Below, in pieces: positions 26,686 through 34,587 of a DNA stretch of 64,000 nucleotides; the stretch's first letter is position 1; each line of letters begins with the position of its first letter. The position numbers were made by a program, and so were the translations under genes. The stretch lies in the NCBI RefSeq assembly GCF_009363895.1, contig NZ_CP045434.1, positions 868,001 through 932,000 on the forward strand. The letters are read 5' to 3'. The notes beneath the pieces were generated by a model, which did no database searches, was not told where the DNA came from, and saw only the letters and a program-made list of their open reading frames with translations. Source of the DNA: Sphingomonas ginsengisoli An et al. 2013 (GTDB lineage Bacteria; Pseudomonadota; Alphaproteobacteria; Sphingomonadales; Sphingomonadaceae).

Positions 26686-28601
26686 GCGAACGCCTCCTCA
26701 GCGCGGATCCGCTGGCGTCGCTCGCGCCACCAGCGCCCGACCAGCGCCAGCGCGCCACCGAACGCGATCAGGAAGCCGCCGAGCCAGATCAGCGTCACCA
26801 TCGGCTTCCACCACAGCCGCAGCTGCCACCGCCCGTCGCTCTCCTGCCGCCCGAGCACGGTATAGAGCTGGCCGTCGACGAAGGTGCGGATCGCCGCCTC
26901 ATTGGTCTCGGTCGGCGGATCGGAGAAGGCCCGGCTCTGCGGCGCGAAGGTCTCGCGCGCATCGCCGCGGGTGGCGACCAGATGCCCCTCGACCGCCGTC
27001 CAATTTGGCCCGGCGACCGGCTCGACCCCGGCAAATCGCACGCTCCACGGCCCGACCGACGCGCTCTCCCCCACCCGCACCGCGGTCAGCGTCTCGCGGG
27101 TGAAGGCGCTGTCCGATGCCGCCCCGGCGATCGCCACCGCTACGCCCAAGTGGCTGATCACCATTCCCCAGGTCGCCAGTGGCGTCCGCCCCAGATGGCG
27201 CCCCACCAACGGCAAAAAGGCCGCGACCGCCAGCCCCGCCGCCATCGCAAGCCCCAGCCGCGGCAACAGGCCGATCGTTCCCGCCCAAATGAAGGTCGCG
27301 ACCAACGCCAGCACCGCCACACAGAGCGGCAGCGCTATCCGCCGGAGGTTCGGCCGCCGGTCGAACCGCCAGTTGAGCAACGGCCCAATGAACAGCAACA
27401 GCGCGAGCAGCAGCACGATCGGCCCGCTCACCGCGTTGAAATAAGGCGGCCCGACCGAAATCTTGTCGCCGGTCAGCCCCTCGACGAAGATCGGGTAGAG
27501 CGTGCCGACGAACACCGTGCCCAAGATTACGCTGAGCAGCAGGTTATTGGCGACCAGCGCGCCTTCGCGGCTGACGAGGTTGAACCGCGCGCCTTCGCGG
27601 ACGGTGCCGATGCGCCACGCGAACAGCGCCAGCGCGCCACCGACGTAAAGCACCAGCAAACCGAGAATGAACGTCCCGCGCCTGGGATCGATGGCGAAGC
27701 TGTGGACGCTGGTCAGGATGCCCGAGCGGACCAGGAAGGTGCCGACCATCGACATCGAGAAAGCGACCACCGCCAGCATGATGGTCCACGCCCGCAGCCC
27801 TCCACGCGCGGCGAGCACGTTGACGCTGTGCAGCAAGGCGGTGGCGGCGAGCCACGGCATTAGCGAGGCATTCTCGACCGGGTCCCAGAACCACCAGCCG
27901 CCCCAGCCCAATTCGTAATAGGCCCAATAGCTGCCCGCGGTGATCCCTAGCGTCAGCAGCACCCACGCGCCGAGCACCCACGGCCGCATCGCCCGGGCCA
28001 GCGCGGGGCCGACATCACGGGTAATCAGCGCGCCGACCGCAAGGCTGAAGGCGACCGAGAGCCCGACATAGCCGAGGTAGAGCGTTGGCGGGTGGAAGGC
28101 GAGGCCGGGGTCCTGCAGCAGCGGGTTCAAACCCTGCCCCTCCGCCGGTGCCGGATACAGCCGCGCGAACGGATTGGAGGCGATCAGCAGGAAGGCGAAG
28201 AAGCCCAGCGCCAGCGCCGCCTGCGCGCCCAGCGTCGCGCGGATCGTCTCGGCCGGCAGCCGCCGCTCGAGCAGCGCCAGCGCCGCCCCGGCCACCGCCA
28301 GCACGGTGACCCACAGCAGCATCGACCCCTCATGGTTCCCCCACGCGCCCGAGAACCGATAGATGAATGGCTTGAGGCTATGGCTGTTGGCAGCGACCAG
28401 CTGGACCGACAGGTCGGTGCGGACGAACAGCGCGATCAACGCCGCGAAGGCGAACAAGGTCAGCAATCCCTGCGCCACCGCCGCCGGCACGGCGATTCCG
28501 CGCACGTCGCCGATCCGCGGCCCCGCCACCGCCACCCCGAGCTGGAGCAGCGCCAGCGCCGCCGCCAGCCACAACGCGGCAAGGCCCGCCTCGGCGATCA
28601 C
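26682..28601 (-). CDS. ccmF: Heme lyase CcmF
   Basis: 639 residues with about fourteen membrane helices. The WWD heme-handling motif is GWGGWWFWDPVENASLMPWL (about residues 231-250), and HSLKPFIYRFSGAWGNHEGS is the conserved N-terminal block. It attaches heme from CcmE to apocytochrome c with CcmH/I. Overlaps ccmE (4 bases). Confidence 0.95.
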   Translation of the reverse strand: MIAEAGLAALWLAAALALLQLGVAVAGPRIGDVRGIAVPAAVAQGLLTLFAFAALIALFVRTDLSVQLVAANSHSLKPFIYRFSGAWGNHEGSMLLWVTVLAVAGAALALLERRLPAETIRATLGAQAALALGFFAFLLIASNPFARLYPAPAEGQGLNPLLQDPGLAFHPPTLYLGYVGLSVAFSLAVGALITRDVGPALARAMRPWVLGAWVLLTLGITAGSYWAYYELGWGGWWFWDPVENASLMPWLAATALLHSVNVLAARGGLRAWTIMLAVVAFSMSMVGTFLVRSGILTSVHSFAIDPRRGTFILGLLVLYVGGALALFAWRIGTVREGARFNLVSREGALVANNLLLSVILGTVFVGTLYPIFVEGLTGDKISVGPPYFNAVSGPIVLLLALLLFIGPLLNWRFDRRPNLRRIALPLCVAVLALVATFIWAGTIGLLPRLGLAMAAGLAVAAFLPLVGRHLGRTPLATWGMVISHLGVAVAIAGAASDSAFTRETLTAVRVGESASVGPWSVRFAGVEPVAGPNWTAVEGHLVATRGDARETFAPQSRAFSDPPTETNEAAIRTFVDGQLYTVLGRQESDGRWQLRLWWKPMVTLIWLGGFLIAFGGALALVGRWWRERRQRIRAEEAFA

Positions 28602-29047
28602 TTCTCCACCGTCTCCCGCGTCTTCTGCTCGGCCTGCAGATTGCCCATCTGCGGCGGCATGTAGCGCTCGTCATGCTTGGCGAGGATATTGTCGGCGACG
28701 AACAGACCGTTCGCCTGCAGCCGCCCCTCGGCGACCACCCCGCCGCGTTCCTTGAACAGGTCGGGGACGATCCCGCGAAACAGCACCGGCACGTCGGCCG
28801 GCCCATCGGTGACCGTGAAACGGATCGACACCCCGTCGGGCTGCTTCACGATCGAGCCCGCCTTGACCATCCCGCCCAGCCGCAGCGGCTGGCCCACCTC
28901 GGCGCGGCCGGCGGCGATGTCCTGCGGCGTGCGGAAATAGGCCGCCTTGCCCGCCAGCCCCCACATCGCGAGCAGAGTCGCGCCGACCAGCGCGACGATC
29001 GCGACCGCGACGAGCACCAGCCGCTGATTCTTGGGACTGGCGCTCAC
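28598..29047 (-). CDS. ccmE: Heme chaperone CcmE
   Basis: 149 residues: N-terminal membrane anchor (LVLVAVAIVALVGATLLAMW) and a periplasmic OB-fold domain. The covalent heme-binding His125 and nearby Tyr129 lie in AKHDERYMPP. The region YFRTPQDI is typical. It receives heme from CcmC/D and gives it to CcmF. Confidence 0.95.
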   Translation of the reverse strand: MSASPKNQRLVLVAVAIVALVGATLLAMWGLAGKAAYFRTPQDIAAGRAEVGQPLRLGGMVKAGSIVKQPDGVSIRFTVTDGPADVPVLFRGIVPDLFKERGGVVAEGRLQANGLFVADNILAKHDERYMPPQMGNLQAEQKTRETVEK

Positions 29048-29176
29048 CTAGCGACGGCTCAGCGCGTCGGCCTTGGCCTCGGCGGTGCGCATCCGGGCCC
29101 AGCTCAGGACCAGCAGCAGCGCGGTCCCGCCCAGCACCACCGCGAAGGCAGCGATGACAAAGGCCCACTGGCTCAT
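29048..29176 (-). CDS. ccmD: Heme exporter small protein CcmD
   Basis: 42 residues, one membrane helix (AFVIAAFAVVLGGTALLLVL) then a basic tail (ARMRTAEAKADALSRR). Size, topology and place between ccmC and ccmE identify CcmD, which helps release holo-CcmE from CcmC. The start ATG (29176) overlaps the ccmC stop. Confidence 0.87.
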   Translation of the reverse strand: MSQWAFVIAAFAVVLGGTALLLVLSWARMRTAEAKADALSRR

Positions 29177-29919
29177 GCCGGCACTGCCTCGGGTTCGGCG
29201 CGCTCGGGTGCCGCCAGCCGGCGCAGCCGTGCCTCGACCTTGGTCTCGGCCAGCTCGGCGCGCATCCGCATCAGCACCGCCGCTCCGAACAGCGCCGAGA
29301 AGCCGAGCAAGGTCAGCGGCAATGGCCACAGCAACTCGGGCGCGATGGTCGACCCCTGCAGCGAGATGCTCTGCCCCTGGTGCAGTGTCCGCCACCATTG
29401 GACCGAGAAGTGGATGATCGGCAGATTGACGATCCCGACGATGCCGAAAATTGCCGCGGCGCGCCCCTCGGGGCCGCGCTCCTGCTCGGCCGCTGCCAGC
29501 CCGATATAGCCGAGGTAGAGGAAGAACAGAATCAGCATCGAGGTCAGCCGCCCGTCCCACTCCCACCAAGTACCCCAGGTCGGCCGCCCCCAGATCGAGC
29601 CGGTGACGAGGCACAGGAAGGCGAAGGTCGCGCCGACCGGAGCGATCGCGCGGCCCGCGACCCCTGCCAGCGGGTGCCGCCAGACGATCGTCGCGATGCT
29701 CGCGGCGGCGATCCCCGTCCATCCCGCCATGCCCAGCCAGGCCGCCGGCACATGGATATGGAGGATCCGCGCGGTCTCGCCCTGCAGATAATCGGGCGGG
29801 ATCACGAACAGCGCCCCCGCCACCCCGGCCAGCGACAGCAGCAGCCCGATCGCCAGCAGCCAGGCGGTGGCCGGGCGGGCGATGCGGAGGAAGCGGGCGG
29901 GGTTGGCGAACCGGTGCAT
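29173..29919 (-). CDS. ccmC: Heme exporter protein CcmC
   Basis: 248 residues, six membrane helices, with the WWD motif WGRPTWGTWWEWDGRLTS and the conserved periplasmic histidines in HIHVPAAW and PIIHFSVQWW. Loads heme onto CcmE. First gene of this ccm block; ccmA and ccmB are not in the window, so they should lie elsewhere in the genome. Confidence 0.94.
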   Translation of the reverse strand: MHRFANPARFLRIARPATAWLLAIGLLLSLAGVAGALFVIPPDYLQGETARILHIHVPAAWLGMAGWTGIAAASIATIVWRHPLAGVAGRAIAPVGATFAFLCLVTGSIWGRPTWGTWWEWDGRLTSMLILFFLYLGYIGLAAAEQERGPEGRAAAIFGIVGIVNLPIIHFSVQWWRTLHQGQSISLQGSTIAPELLWPLPLTLLGFSALFGAAVLMRMRAELAETKVEARLRRLAAPERAEPEAVPA

Positions 29920-29974
29920 AAGCGCGGTGGCTATCTAGCGACCGGGGCCGCCGATTGCCACTAGGGTGTATTGC

Positions 29975-31024
29975 CTACCCGCGCCCGATCAGCCGCTGCG
30001 CCATCCGGTCGGCGACCGCGGCCGGATTGAGCCCGGTCTCGGCGCTCTCGGCCCAGATCCGCTCGAGCCGCTGGGGGATCGCCTCGATCCGCTGGCGGAC
30101 GAGGTCGGTGTCGCCGTCCTTCACATATTCGGTCGAGACGTTGATGATCCCGCCGGCGTTGATGACATAGTCGGGGGCGTAGAGAATGCCGCGCGCCATC
30201 AGTCGCTCGCCGTCCTGCGGTGTCGCCAGCTGGTTGTTGGCCCCGCCCGCGACGACCGGCACGTTGAGCGCGGCGATCGACTGCTCGGTCAGGATCGCGC
30301 CCAGCGCATTGGGGCTGAACACGTCGGCGGCGAGCGTCATGATCTCGGTCGGGTCGACGATGGTCGCGCCGGTCTCGGCGGCGAGGCTCGAAACCCGCTC
30401 CTGGTTGACGTCGGCGATCGACAGGCGTGCGCCTTCGGCGGCGGCGCGGCGGGCGACCCCGCCGGCAACGCTGCCCGCGCCCTGCATCGCGATGTGAAGC
30501 CCCGCGAGGCTGTCCTTGCCGAGTGCGCGGCGCACCGCGGCCTTGAGGCCGAGGAACACGCCCAGCGAGGTGTGCGGTCCCGGATCGCCGCCGACCGCGC
30601 CTTCCGCGACCGGCAGGCCGGCGACGAACGGGGTCTGGCGGCTGACCTCGATCATGTCGGCCTCGTTGATCCCGACGTCCTCGGCGGTGACGTAGCGTCC
30701 GCCCAGGCCGTTCACCGCGCGGCCGAAGGCGGCGATCATCTCGGGCGTCTTGCGGCCGTCGGCCGGCGCCAGGATCACGCCCTTGCCGCCGCCCAAGGGC
30801 AGCCCGGCCATCGCATTCTTGTAGCTCATCCCCCGCGACAGCCGCAGCGCGTCGGTCAGCGCGGCCTCGTCCTCGGCATAATGCCAGAAGCGGCAACCAC
30901 CCGCGGCGGGCCCGAGGTGGGTCGAGTGCATGGCGATGATTGCTTTGAGCCCGCTCGCCGCGTCGGTGATGAAGTGCACCTCTTCATGCGCATCGAAATC
31001 GGGCAACGCCCACACAGCGGTCAT
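29975..31024 (-). CDS. Leucine/phenylalanine/valine-type amino acid dehydrogenase
   Basis: 349 residues; NAD-dependent oxidative deamination of a branched or aromatic amino acid. HSTHLGPAAGGCRFWHY, the catalytic lysine region LPLGGGKGVILAP and the dinucleotide motif GAGSVAGGVARRAAAEG are those of Leu/Phe dehydrogenases, not of the longer glutamate enzymes. The specific substrate cannot be set. Start MTAVWALPDF (31024) has only a weak ribosome site. tRNA-His lies 35 bases upstream on the same strand. Confidence 0.9.
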   Translation of the reverse strand: MTAVWALPDFDAHEEVHFITDAASGLKAIIAMHSTHLGPAAGGCRFWHYAEDEAALTDALRLSRGMSYKNAMAGLPLGGGKGVILAPADGRKTPEMIAAFGRAVNGLGGRYVTAEDVGINEADMIEVSRQTPFVAGLPVAEGAVGGDPGPHTSLGVFLGLKAAVRRALGKDSLAGLHIAMQGAGSVAGGVARRAAAEGARLSIADVNQERVSSLAAETGATIVDPTEIMTLAADVFSPNALGAILTEQSIAALNVPVVAGGANNQLATPQDGERLMARGILYAPDYVINAGGIINVSTEYVKDGDTDLVRQRIEAIPQRLERIWAESAETGLNPAAVADRMAQRLIGRG

Positions 31025-31059
31025 GATCGCCAATTTCCCGTCGAAAAAGAAGGAGATGA

Positions 31060-31137
31060 TGGGGCGATCGACGGGACTTGAACCCGCGACCCCCGGTACC
31101 ACAAACCGGTGCTCTAACCAACTGAGCTACGATCGCC
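31060..31137 (-). tRNA. tRNA-His (GTG)
   Basis: Cloverleaf on the minus strand with encoded CCA: acceptor GCGATCG / CGATCGC with an extra 5' G opposite C73, as is specific for tRNA-His; anticodon loop TTGTGGT (GTG); T arm CGCGGGTTCAAGTCCCG. Confidence 0.96.
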
Positions 31138-31234
31138 ACGGCCCGGCGTGCGGGCGCGCCGGTCCCTTACGGAGGCCCGCCCCGAATGGCAAGATGAGTC
31201 GCCGCGCCTTCTTCGGCGCACCCCGCCAAAGTCA

Positions 31235-31260
31235 TGGTCGATTGTTAAGGCAATCGACCA
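31235..31260. promoter_or_regulatory. Perfect 10-base inverted repeat upstream of the Crp/Fnr gene
   Basis: TGGTCGATTG - 6 bases - CAATCGACCA, in an AT-rich 180-base region between tRNA-His and the Crp/Fnr-type regulator. It lies about 120 bases before that gene. It may be an operator or, as RNA, a stem-loop; no T-run follows. The whole gap 31138-31378 holds no other gene that I can see. Confidence 0.5.
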
Positions 31261-31378
31261 GATGTAAAAACACCCAAATAGACCAATTGTTTAAACGGGA
31301 TTTAGGGCGCTGCAATATAGCTTGCCTATGTGAGTAGCTAAGTAGATACTGGTTTCGTGGGGAGAGGAGCAAGTGACG

Positions 31379-32092
31379 ATGGGCAATCGCTCTCGCGCTT
31401 TCGATCAGTCGGGCGCTTCGCTGGCGGAGACGCTGATCGGCGCAGGTTTGTCAGCGCCATTGGCCGAAAAGTTGGAGGCGATGCCGCACCGCCTGGTGGT
31501 GGTCGAGCCGCGCCGGCCGTTCCGTGAGCCAGGCCATCTGCGCGACGAGGTCATGTTCGTCCGCTCGGGCATGCTCTCCAAGTTCAAGACCGACGGCGCC
31601 GGCCGCCGCCAGATCATCGCGCTCAGGATGACCGGCGACGGCATCCTGCCGACTGGTCGTCCCGCCGACTATGGCATCCAGGCGATCACCCGTGCCGACG
31701 TGATGATCGGCAGCGCCAAGGATTTCGACGCGATCGTCGACGCCAATCCGGAAATGGCGCGCTTCTTCTGGGCGCTGACCCAGCGCCACGCCGCGATCGG
31801 CTACGAATGGTTGGTCAATTGCGGGCGCCGCGACAGCACCGCGCGGGTCGCGCATCTGCTGTGCGAAACCGCCGAGCGCTTCGGCCTCGCCGCCAAGGGG
31901 GAGCGGATGCGCAACCCCTTCACCCAGCAGCAGATCGCCGACATCACCGGCCAGACCAGCGTCAACGTCAACCGTGTCTTCGCCGACCTCGAGCGGCAGG
32001 GCCTGATCGTCCGCGAAGGCCGCGAGATCGTCTTCACCGACTGGGCGGAGATGCGCCGGCTGGCGAGCTTCCAGCCGGAATATCTCCACTAG
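31379..32092 (+). CDS. Crp/Fnr family transcriptional regulator
   Basis: 237 residues: a cyclic-nucleotide-binding-type beta-roll (about 20-130) and a Crp-type helix-turn-helix (NPFTQQQIADITGQTSVNVN). No N-terminal cysteine cluster is present, so it is not an oxygen-sensing FNR. The AGGAG at 31365 is 9 bases from ATG 31379 and 3 from GTG 31373, so the ATG is preferred. The long AT-rich upstream region with a palindrome suggests tight control, perhaps by itself. Confidence 0.9.
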   Translation: MGNRSRAFDQSGASLAETLIGAGLSAPLAEKLEAMPHRLVVVEPRRPFREPGHLRDEVMFVRSGMLSKFKTDGAGRRQIIALRMTGDGILPTGRPADYGIQAITRADVMIGSAKDFDAIVDANPEMARFFWALTQRHAAIGYEWLVNCGRRDSTARVAHLLCETAERFGLAAKGERMRNPFTQQQIADITGQTSVNVNRVFADLERQGLIVREGREIVFTDWAEMRRLASFQPEYLH

Positions 32093-32097
32093 GGGCG

Positions 32098-33963
32098 CTA
32101 GGCCGCCTCGGCCTCGATCTGCTCGCTCGCCGCCAGCCAGCGCGCTTCGGCCTGGGCGAGGTCGTCGGCCAGCTTCGCCCGCCGCCGCGACAATTCGCTC
32201 ATCGGCAGGTTGGCGAGCGCCGGGTCGGCCCCCTTGGGATCGAACATCGCCTGGTCGATCGCCGAACATAGCGCCGCCAGCCGCTGGCTCTCGCGCTCGG
32301 CCTCGCTCGCCGCTTTCTGCCATTGCTTGAGTTCGTCGCGCGCCTTGGCCGCGGCCTTGCGGTCGGGCTTGCCACCCTTGGCCTTGGCCGGCGCGGCGGG
32401 CTGATTCCGCCCGAGCACGAGGTCGATATAATCCTCGATGCTGCCGCCGAACTCGACTGCCTTGCCGTCGTCGACCAGCACGAGCCGGTCGGCGGTCAGC
32501 TCGACCATGTGGCGGTCGTGGCTGATCAGGATGACCGCGCCGGTATAGTCGTTGAGCGCCTGGACCAGCGCCTCGCGCGCATCGACGTCGAGGTGGTTGG
32601 TCGGCTCGTCGAGGATCAGCAGGTGCGGCGCGTCGCGGGTGATCAGCGCCAGCGCCAGCCGCGCCCGCTCGCCGCCCGACAGCCGGTTTGCCTGCGTGAT
32701 CGCCTTGTCGCCCGAAAAGCCGAACCGCCCCAGCTGCGCCCGCACCGCGCCGGGCGTGTGCCCCTCCATCGCCCGGCTCATATGCTGCAGCGGGGTCTCG
32801 TCGCCGTGCAACTCCTCGACCTGATACTGCGTGAAATAGCCGACCTTCATCTTGCCGGTGGCGGTCATCCCGCCCTCCATCGCCGGCAATTGCGCGGCGA
32901 GCAGGCGGGCGAGCGTCGTCTTGCCGTTGCCGTTGCGGCCGAGCAGCGCGATCCGGTCGTCGGGATCGATCCGCAGGTTCAGGCGGCTGAGGATCGGCGT
33001 CTTGCTGTAACCGACCGCCGCCATGTCGAGCGTGATCAGCGGCGGACGCAATTCGCTCGGATTGGGGAAAGCGAAGCTAAGGCTCGGATCCTCGGCCATC
33101 GCCGCGATCGGCTGCATCTTGGCGAGCATCTTGGCGCGCGACTGCGCCTGCTTGGCGGTCGAGGCGCGCGCGCTGTTGCGGGCGATATAGTCCTGCAGCC
33201 GCGCCCGCTGGGCGTCCTGCGCCGCCTTGGCCGCCGCCAGCTGCGCCGCCCGCTCGGCCCGCTGCCGCTCGAAATCGTCGTAGCCGCCCGCGTAGAGCGT
33301 GATCTTGCCGCCCTCGAGGTGGAGGATGGTATCGACCACGTTGTTGAGGAGGTCGCGCTCGTGGCTGATCACCACCAACGTCCCCGCGTAGGAGCGCAGG
33401 AAATTCTCCAGCCACAGCGTCGCCTCGAGGTCGAGGTGGTTCGACGGCTCGTCGAGCAGCAGCACGTCGGGCTCGGAGAACAGCAGTGCCGCCAGCGCGA
33501 CCCGCATCTTCCATCCGCCCGAATAACTGTCGAGCGGCCGCCCCTGCATCTCCTCGTCGAAGCCGAGTCCGAGCAGGATCCGCGCCGCCCGCGCCGGCGC
33601 GCCATAGGCGTCGATCGCCAGCAGCCGCTCATGGACCTCGGCGAAGCGATCCATGTCGCTATGGTCCTCGGCCTCGAGCATCAGCGCCGCGCGCTCGGTA
33701 TCGGCCGCAAGCACCGTCTCGAACGGGGTCGCGGTGCCGCTCGGCGCTTCCTGCGCGATATAGCCGAGCCGCGTCTTGCGCGGCATCTCGACCGCGCCCT
33801 CATCGGCCTCGAGCTGGCCGATCATCACCTTCATCAGCGTCGACTTGCCCGCGCCGTTGCGGCCGATCAGCCCGACGCGACTTTTCGGACGAATGGCGGC
33901 GGTGGCGCGGTCGAGGATGGTCCGCCCGCCAAGGCGAACCGTAATGCCGTTGATGTTAAGCAT
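32098..33963 (-). CDS. ABC-F family ATPase (translation factor type)
   Basis: 621 residues with two ABC cassettes in one chain and no membrane segments: Walker A GRNGAGKST and GRNGNGKTT, signatures YSGGWKMR and LSGGERAR, Walker B LLLDEPSNHLD and LILDEPTNHLD. The linker between cassettes (AARARLQDY-like) and the C-terminal coiled coil (residues about 530-621) fit the Uup/YheS group, which acts on ribosomes. Start MLNINGITVRLGGR at 33963. Confidence 0.92.
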   Translation of the reverse strand: MLNINGITVRLGGRTILDRATAAIRPKSRVGLIGRNGAGKSTLMKVMIGQLEADEGAVEMPRKTRLGYIAQEAPSGTATPFETVLAADTERAALMLEAEDHSDMDRFAEVHERLLAIDAYGAPARAARILLGLGFDEEMQGRPLDSYSGGWKMRVALAALLFSEPDVLLLDEPSNHLDLEATLWLENFLRSYAGTLVVISHERDLLNNVVDTILHLEGGKITLYAGGYDDFERQRAERAAQLAAAKAAQDAQRARLQDYIARNSARASTAKQAQSRAKMLAKMQPIAAMAEDPSLSFAFPNPSELRPPLITLDMAAVGYSKTPILSRLNLRIDPDDRIALLGRNGNGKTTLARLLAAQLPAMEGGMTATGKMKVGYFTQYQVEELHGDETPLQHMSRAMEGHTPGAVRAQLGRFGFSGDKAITQANRLSGGERARLALALITRDAPHLLILDEPTNHLDVDAREALVQALNDYTGAVILISHDRHMVELTADRLVLVDDGKAVEFGGSIEDYIDLVLGRNQPAAPAKAKGGKPDRKAAAKARDELKQWQKAASEAERESQRLAALCSAIDQAMFDPKGADPALANLPMSELSRRRAKLADDLAQAEARWLAASEQIEAEAA

Positions 33964-34083
33964 GGGCGCGCCCTTAGCAGCGAACTGCGGCGGCCCCAAG
34001 GCAGAGTGAAGAAGTGGCTCAGGCGGGCGGCAATCGCAACGCCGGGAGCATCGCGCGCTGGCGGCTCAAATGGCGATCCCACG

Positions 34084-34119
34084 AAAAAGCCCCGGCAAAC
34101 CAGATGGTTCGCCGGGGCT
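34084..34119 (-). terminator. Rho-independent terminator after tRNA-Val
   Basis: On the minus strand, arms AGCCCCGGC and GCCGGGGCT (34111-34119 and 34088-34096), with an inner AACC/GGTT stem, are followed by TTTTT. It lies 17 bases downstream of the tRNA-Val 3' end. Confidence 0.87.
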
Positions 34120-34135
34120 GTTCGCAGCGGGTGGA

Positions 34136-34210
34136 TGGTGGGCGCGGTAGGGATTGAACCTACGACCCCACCCGTGTGAAGGGTGTGCTCTACCACTGAG
34201 CTACGCGCCC
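34136..34210 (-). tRNA. tRNA-Val (CAC)
   Basis: Cloverleaf of 75 nt on the minus strand including CCA: acceptor GGGCGCG / CGCGCCC, D arm AGCTCAGTGGTAGAGC, anticodon loop TTCACAC (CAC) and T arm CGTAGGTTCAATCCCTACC-like. A strong terminator follows. Confidence 0.96.
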
Positions 34211-34262
34211 ATCCCGCGCGGACCGGGCGGATAGATTGAACTTCCCGCCCTGTCCAGAACTA

Positions 34263-34535
34263 CTACTGCACCGCGTCCTTGAGGACCTTGCCGGCGCGGA
34301 ACTTGGGATTGGCGCTCGACGGGATCTCGAGCGGCTCGCCGGTGCGCGGGTTGCGCCCGGTCGACGCCTTGCGGCGAGTGACCGAGAAGGCCCCGAACCC
34401 GACTAGCCGAACTTCGTCGCCGCGCTTCAGCGCCGAGGTGATCACTTCGAGCATGGTCTCGACGGCGCGCGACGCGTCGTTGCGGTTCAGCCCGGCGCGG
34501 TCCGCGACCTGACTGATGAGGTCCTGCTTATTCAT
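34263..34535 (-). CDS. hupB: DNA-binding protein HU
   Basis: 90 residues, the exact HU length. MNKQDLISQVADRAGLNRND begins the dimerisation helices; GFGAFSVTRRKASTGRNPRT and PSSANPKFRAGKVLKD are the beta-arm and C-terminal signature of the family. Compacts DNA in the nucleoid. Follows lon on the same strand with a hairpin between. Confidence 0.96.
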   Translation of the reverse strand: MNKQDLISQVADRAGLNRNDASRAVETMLEVITSALKRGDEVRLVGFGAFSVTRRKASTGRNPRTGEPLEIPSSANPKFRAGKVLKDAVQ

Positions 34536-34548
34536 CTTGGAAAAACTC

Positions 34549-34570
34549 TCCTTGCGGCGGCCCGCAAGGA
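34549..34570 (-). terminator. Hairpin between lon and hupB that includes the hupB ribosome site
   Basis: Perfect 9-base arms TCCTTGCGG and CCGCAAGGA with a 4-base loop. On the minus strand the right arm is followed by GAGTTTTT, so it looks like a lon terminator, but the same arm contains the AAGGAG of hupB. It could attenuate transcription into hupB or hide its ribosome site. Confidence 0.55.
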
Positions 34571-34587
34571 ACCGCCGTTACGCGTGA

